Assembly: GCA_035299305.1 (NCBI GenBank)
Contig: DATGWV010000051.1
Span: 1 to 42,923, forward strand
Direction: 5' to 3'
Source: BJHL01 sp035299305
GTDB lineage: Bacteria > Planctomycetota > Phycisphaerae > Phycisphaerales > UBA1924
DNA: 42,923 bases
Numbering within the stretch: position 1 is the stretch's first letter; the number at the start of each line of letters is the position of its first letter. Below are positions 40,519 to 42,923 of this stretch, piece by piece. The position numbers and the translations under genes are program-made. The notes under the pieces were generated by a model. The model was given only the letters and a program-made list of their open reading frames with translations, made no database searches and was not told the origin of the DNA.

Positions 40519-41955
40519 TCACTGGTAGAACGCCGTAAGCACATCCATCCAATCCTGAGTCCCCTTGACACCAATAAATTGCTTGCGCACATCCTCGCCG
40601 CGCGGATGATGCATCGCGAAGCGAATGCCGAACTTCCGCATCATCATCGCCGTCGCCATCTCCGGCTGGCGAAACCGCCGCGTGCACGCGAGGCTCAGTT
40701 CAAAGTGCTGCTTCAGCACCTCGCGCTGCTCGGCGATGCTCGGCTGCGTGGGCGCCTTGCCCGCCATCATCTCGCGCGCCTGCCGGAAAATCCACGGATT
40801 CCCGATGCACCCGCGCGCCACGCTCACCCCGCTCACGCCCGCGTATGCGATCATGCGGAAGATGTCGTCTACGCCCCACACATCGCCGCTGCCAAGAAAA
40901 ATCTTCTCAGGGTGCTTCGCGCGCAGGTCCTTGAGAAACGTCCATCGCGACGGCCCGATGTACTTCTGCTCCACCGTGCGCGCATGCACTGTCGTCCACG
41001 CATACCCAATGTCATAACACGCCGCAAAGATCGCGTGGAAGTTCTCAACCATCTCAGGCGTGTCATCAAAGCTGCGCCGCAGCTTCACCGTGCAAGGCAC
41101 TTCTTTGGGCACCGCCTCACGCACCGCTTCCAACAGCCGAATCGCGCCCTTCGGGTCCGTCAACCAATGCCCCCCGCGCGACTTCTTCTCAATCTTCTTC
41201 ACCGGACACGCGAGATTGACATCAATGGCTTGAAACGCAAGTCCCGACGTGCCGGCGTGCCCAAGAGCCGCAGTCGACTCTGATGGCTCGGACGCAAACG
41301 CATCCGCCGCCACTTCATGATCCAACGGATCACACGAATCCTGAAAACCGTCCGCCAACCCCTCCGTCGGATCAAACTCTCCCACCACCTCGCCCCCCGG
41401 CGCACGCAATATCTGTTTGCCTTTCACTTCGTCGCTTCGTGACTCCGTCACTCCGTCACTTCGGTACGCCATCAACCGATACGCCTTATCACTCCGCTTC
41501 CGCTGCTCCATTGCCTTGATCGCCGCCGCCGCCATCTCCGCCGGCTCGCTCCCCATGATCTGACACGTCAGCGGATGATCTTCATTCCCGCCGGGAATGT
41601 TGTCGTGCAACTCGCCCAAGTCCGCCTTGTCAAACCCGCGCCCGCCCGCCAGCAACGTGCGATCCAGCAGCGCCTCCGTCACACACATCGGGCACCCATG
41701 CCGCCGCGCGATGATGCGCATCGCCGCATCGCTGTATCCCGCCAGCCCCGCCTGAAAAAACGGCGCATCAAACCCCGGCATTAACTGCGTCACGCGCGGG
41801 TCAATACACGCCGCCTTGTTCGTCCCGCCGCCCGGCCACTGCCACGTCCCCCCGCCAATGGCCGCCGCCACCGCGCGCACATCAATTCCATCCGCACCCG
41901 GTGCAATAGCGGGCGTCGGAGGAGTCGCATTTTTACTCGCAGTTTCGCAGGACAC
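40519..41955 (-). CDS. tRNA-dihydrouridine synthase with an internal insertion
   Basis: 478 residues, longer than the usual 310-350. FMN-dependent reduction of uridine in tRNA. The barrel starts FQAGLAGYSDAAMRIIARRHGCPMCVTE; after CQIMGSEPAEMAAAAIKAM (to about 150) an insertion of about 86 residues interrupts before FQAIDVNLACPVKKIEKKSRGG, where Cys250 is the catalytic acid. The rest, including KLRRSFDDT...TTVHARTVEQKYIGPSRW and GVDDIFRMIAYAGVSGVSVARG, is ordinary. The insertion is polar and acidic with short RSD repeats and contains the octamer array 41424-41463. Frame is kept. GTG 41955 is supported by TACGAT 5 bases upstream; about 58 N-terminal residues precede the core. Confidence 0.88.
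   Translation of the reverse strand: MSCETASKNATPPTPAIAPGADGIDVRAVAAAIGGGTWQWPGGGTNKAACIDPRVTQLMPGFDAPFFQAGLAGYSDAAMRIIARRHGCPMCVTEALLDRTLLAGGRGFDKADLGELHDNIPGGNEDHPLTCQIMGSEPAEMAAAAIKAMEQRKRSDKAYRLMAYRSDGVTESRSDEVKGKQILRAPGGEVVGEFDPTEGLADGFQDSCDPLDHEVAADAFASEPSESTAALGHAGTSGLAFQAIDVNLACPVKKIEKKSRGGHWLTDPKGAIRLLEAVREAVPKEVPCTVKLRRSFDDTPEMVENFHAIFAACYDIGYAWTTVHARTVEQKYIGPSRWTFLKDLRAKHPEKIFLGSGDVWGVDDIFRMIAYAGVSGVSVARGCIGNPWIFRQAREMMAGKAPTQPSIAEQREVLKQHFELSLACTRRFRQPEMATAMMMRKFGIRFAMHHPRGEDVRKQFIGVKGTQDWMDVLTAFYQ
41424..41496. repeat. Octamer repeat array inside the dus insertion
   Basis: Five contiguous 8-bp units on the plus strand (TCACTTCG, TCGCTTCG, TGACTCCG, TCACTCCG, TCACTTCG; 41424-41463), then one more TCACTCCG at 41489-41496. 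The minus-strand reading gives residues 165-178 of the dus product, with RSD/DEV repeats. Same family as 4234-4265. Confidence 0.85.
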
Positions 41956-42052
41956 ACGTCATCGTAGGAATAACCACGAAAATGTCTTGGATCATTCCGC
42001 CCTTTCGTGTATGCTGCCCGGCGAGAGGTCAACACCACTCGGGGAAAGCAGC

Positions 42053-42923
42053 ATGTATCGCACATTCTCACCGGTTCTTCCCATCGCCATCGTCGCTGGC
42101 TTCGCTGTGACTGCGCACGCCCAAACCCTTGGCGTCGTCAGCCACACACCAGCCAAACACGCACCCAGCGTCGATCGCTCTTCGCCCATCACCGTCACCT
42201 TCGACGCTCCCGTCAGCCTCGCCTCACTCACGCCCAGCAACTTCCGCGTCTTCGGAAAGGCCTCAGGCCCCATCGCCGGCACCATCACGCTCGACGGCCC
42301 GGGTACCACCGCCACCTTCACACCGAATCAACCCTACAAAGCGGGCGAAGTGGTCCTCGTCACCATGTCGCGCAATATCGCCCGCGCAGCAGGCGGCAAC
42401 CTCCGCACCGCCGGCTACCACTTCGAGTTCAACGCGCGGGCCGGCGTTTCCAACTACCAGTTCCAGCAGATCGGCAGCATCAGCAACCGCGACGCCACCG
42501 GCGCGCAAACCCGCATCTATGGTGGCATCGCCGCCGACTTCAATCGCGACGGCTTCACCGACATCGCGACCATCAACGAAGTCTCCGCCGATCTGCGCGT
42601 GCTCCTCAACACGCAGAATACCAACGCCCCCTTCGCCAGCATGCTCACGCCCTACACCTCGATTCCCTACGAGAGCAGCCCCAACATGCCCGCGGACTTC
42701 AACAGCGACGGCTTCATCGACATCGTCATCTCCGACTACGACCAGCGCATCGCTGTCGCTTTGGGCAACGGCAATGGCGGCTTCACCAGCGTGCAGGAAA
42801 TCATCGTCTCACAGATTCCCCGCGATTTTGGCATCTTCGACGCCGATGGCGATGGCGACTACGACATCACCGTCGCGTGCGCCGGTGGCAACGCCATCAA
42901 CTATCTCGCCAACAACGGCAACG
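42053..42923 (+). CDS. Secreted Big_5/FG-GAP repeat protein (3' end outside window)
   Basis: 290 codons are visible; the frame stays open to the window end. GGGGAAAG 7 bases before ATG 42053. A signal peptide (about residues 1-23, cleavage near AHAQ) is followed by an Ig-like domain of the SbsA_Ig/Big_5 type (about 30-125: PSVDRSSPITVTFDAPVSLASLTPSNFRVFG, ..., NIARAAGGNLRTAGYHFEFN). From about residue 155 FG-GAP/VCBS repeats follow, with calcium-loop motifs ADFNRDGFTDIATIN, ADFNSDGFIDIVISD and FDADGDGDYDITVACAG. It is a typical extracellular planctomycete protein; the C-terminus, possibly with a dockerin tail, is not visible. Confidence 0.88.
   Translation, partial: MYRTFSPVLPIAIVAGFAVTAHAQTLGVVSHTPAKHAPSVDRSSPITVTFDAPVSLASLTPSNFRVFGKASGPIAGTITLDGPGTTATFTPNQPYKAGEVVLVTMSRNIARAAGGNLRTAGYHFEFNARAGVSNYQFQQIGSISNRDATGAQTRIYGGIAADFNRDGFTDIATINEVSADLRVLLNTQNTNAPFASMLTPYTSIPYESSPNMPADFNSDGFIDIVISDYDQRIAVALGNGNGGFTSVQEIIVSQIPRDFGIFDADGDGDYDITVACAGGNAINYLANNGN

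Noticed and set aside
41424..41496. CRISPR array
   Set aside because: Units are 8 bp, contiguous and without spacers, and lie within a coding frame.
1..42923. tRNA, rRNA, insertion sequences, prophage genes
   Set aside because: I saw no cloverleaf, rRNA segment, transposase or integrase motif, nor terminal inverted repeats with target duplications; an Infernal/tRNAscan run would be needed to exclude small RNAs fully.

Overview
The window looks like chromosome of a G+C-rich (roughly 60-65% by eye) member of the Planctomycetota, most likely Phycisphaerae/Phycisphaerales. The main clue is the secreted protein at 16825-18819, which carries HAF-type repeats and ends in two copies of a 'DFNNN..FPEDQDVIDFFTVLAGG.C' module. 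That module resembles the GC-type dockerin tails typical of Phycisphaerales. Other clues are the many lipoproteins, FG-GAP secreted proteins and pseudopilins, and the mixture of Shine-Dalgarno starts with apparently leaderless starts. No rRNA, tRNA, CRISPR, transposase or phage genes were seen. The genes are almost all chromosomal housekeeping or envelope genes, tightly packed on both strands.

Layout. 1-2562: 3' part of murG, then two divergent lipoproteins. 2922-8113: a tripartite export operon (HlyD/MacA-like adaptor, MacB-like ATPase, FtsX-like permease, TolC-like outer membrane lipoprotein). 8131-11535: a 2-hydroxyacid dehydrogenase divergent from a TlpA-like thioredoxin protein, then a predicted outer-membrane protein. 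11550-15159: nhaA and a membrane protein fused to a spermidine-synthase-like domain. 15252-18819: a secreted alpha/beta hydrolase and the dockerin-tailed HAF protein. 18884-19735: a CusF-like lipoprotein and a compact unknown gene. 19886-23519: a TetR (CecR-like)/DevC/DevA/DevB operon behind a double palindromic operator. 23710-25029: a STAS protein and an unusual MDR dehydrogenase. 25255-28319: pgeF, a peptidoglycan amidase and sucC as one transcription unit. 28391-30776: cupin, two GNAT acetyltransferases and small unknowns. 30830-34801: PilZ protein, STELLO/DUF288-like glycosyltransferase, polytopic membrane protein and GT2 glycosyltransferase, all on the minus strand. 34984-39762: lipoprotein, phoH, PgpH-like HD phosphodiesterase and a pseudopilin. 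39788-42923: lipoprotein, a tRNA-dihydrouridine synthase with an insertion, and the start of a secreted FG-GAP protein.

The most interesting signals are: (1) about twelve genes without a Shine-Dalgarno sequence have a TANNNT hexamer ending 5-8 (mostly 6) bases before the start codon, as expected for leaderless mRNAs whose first base is the start codon, while genes with a Shine-Dalgarno lack it; (2) an 8-bp tandem repeat family (TCACTTCG-like) found in an operon gap and inside an approximately 86-residue insertion in the dus gene; (3) the STELLO-like/membrane/GT2 glycosylation locus; (4) the CecR-like export operon with two phased palindromes. All assignments are from reading the sequence; no database search was run.
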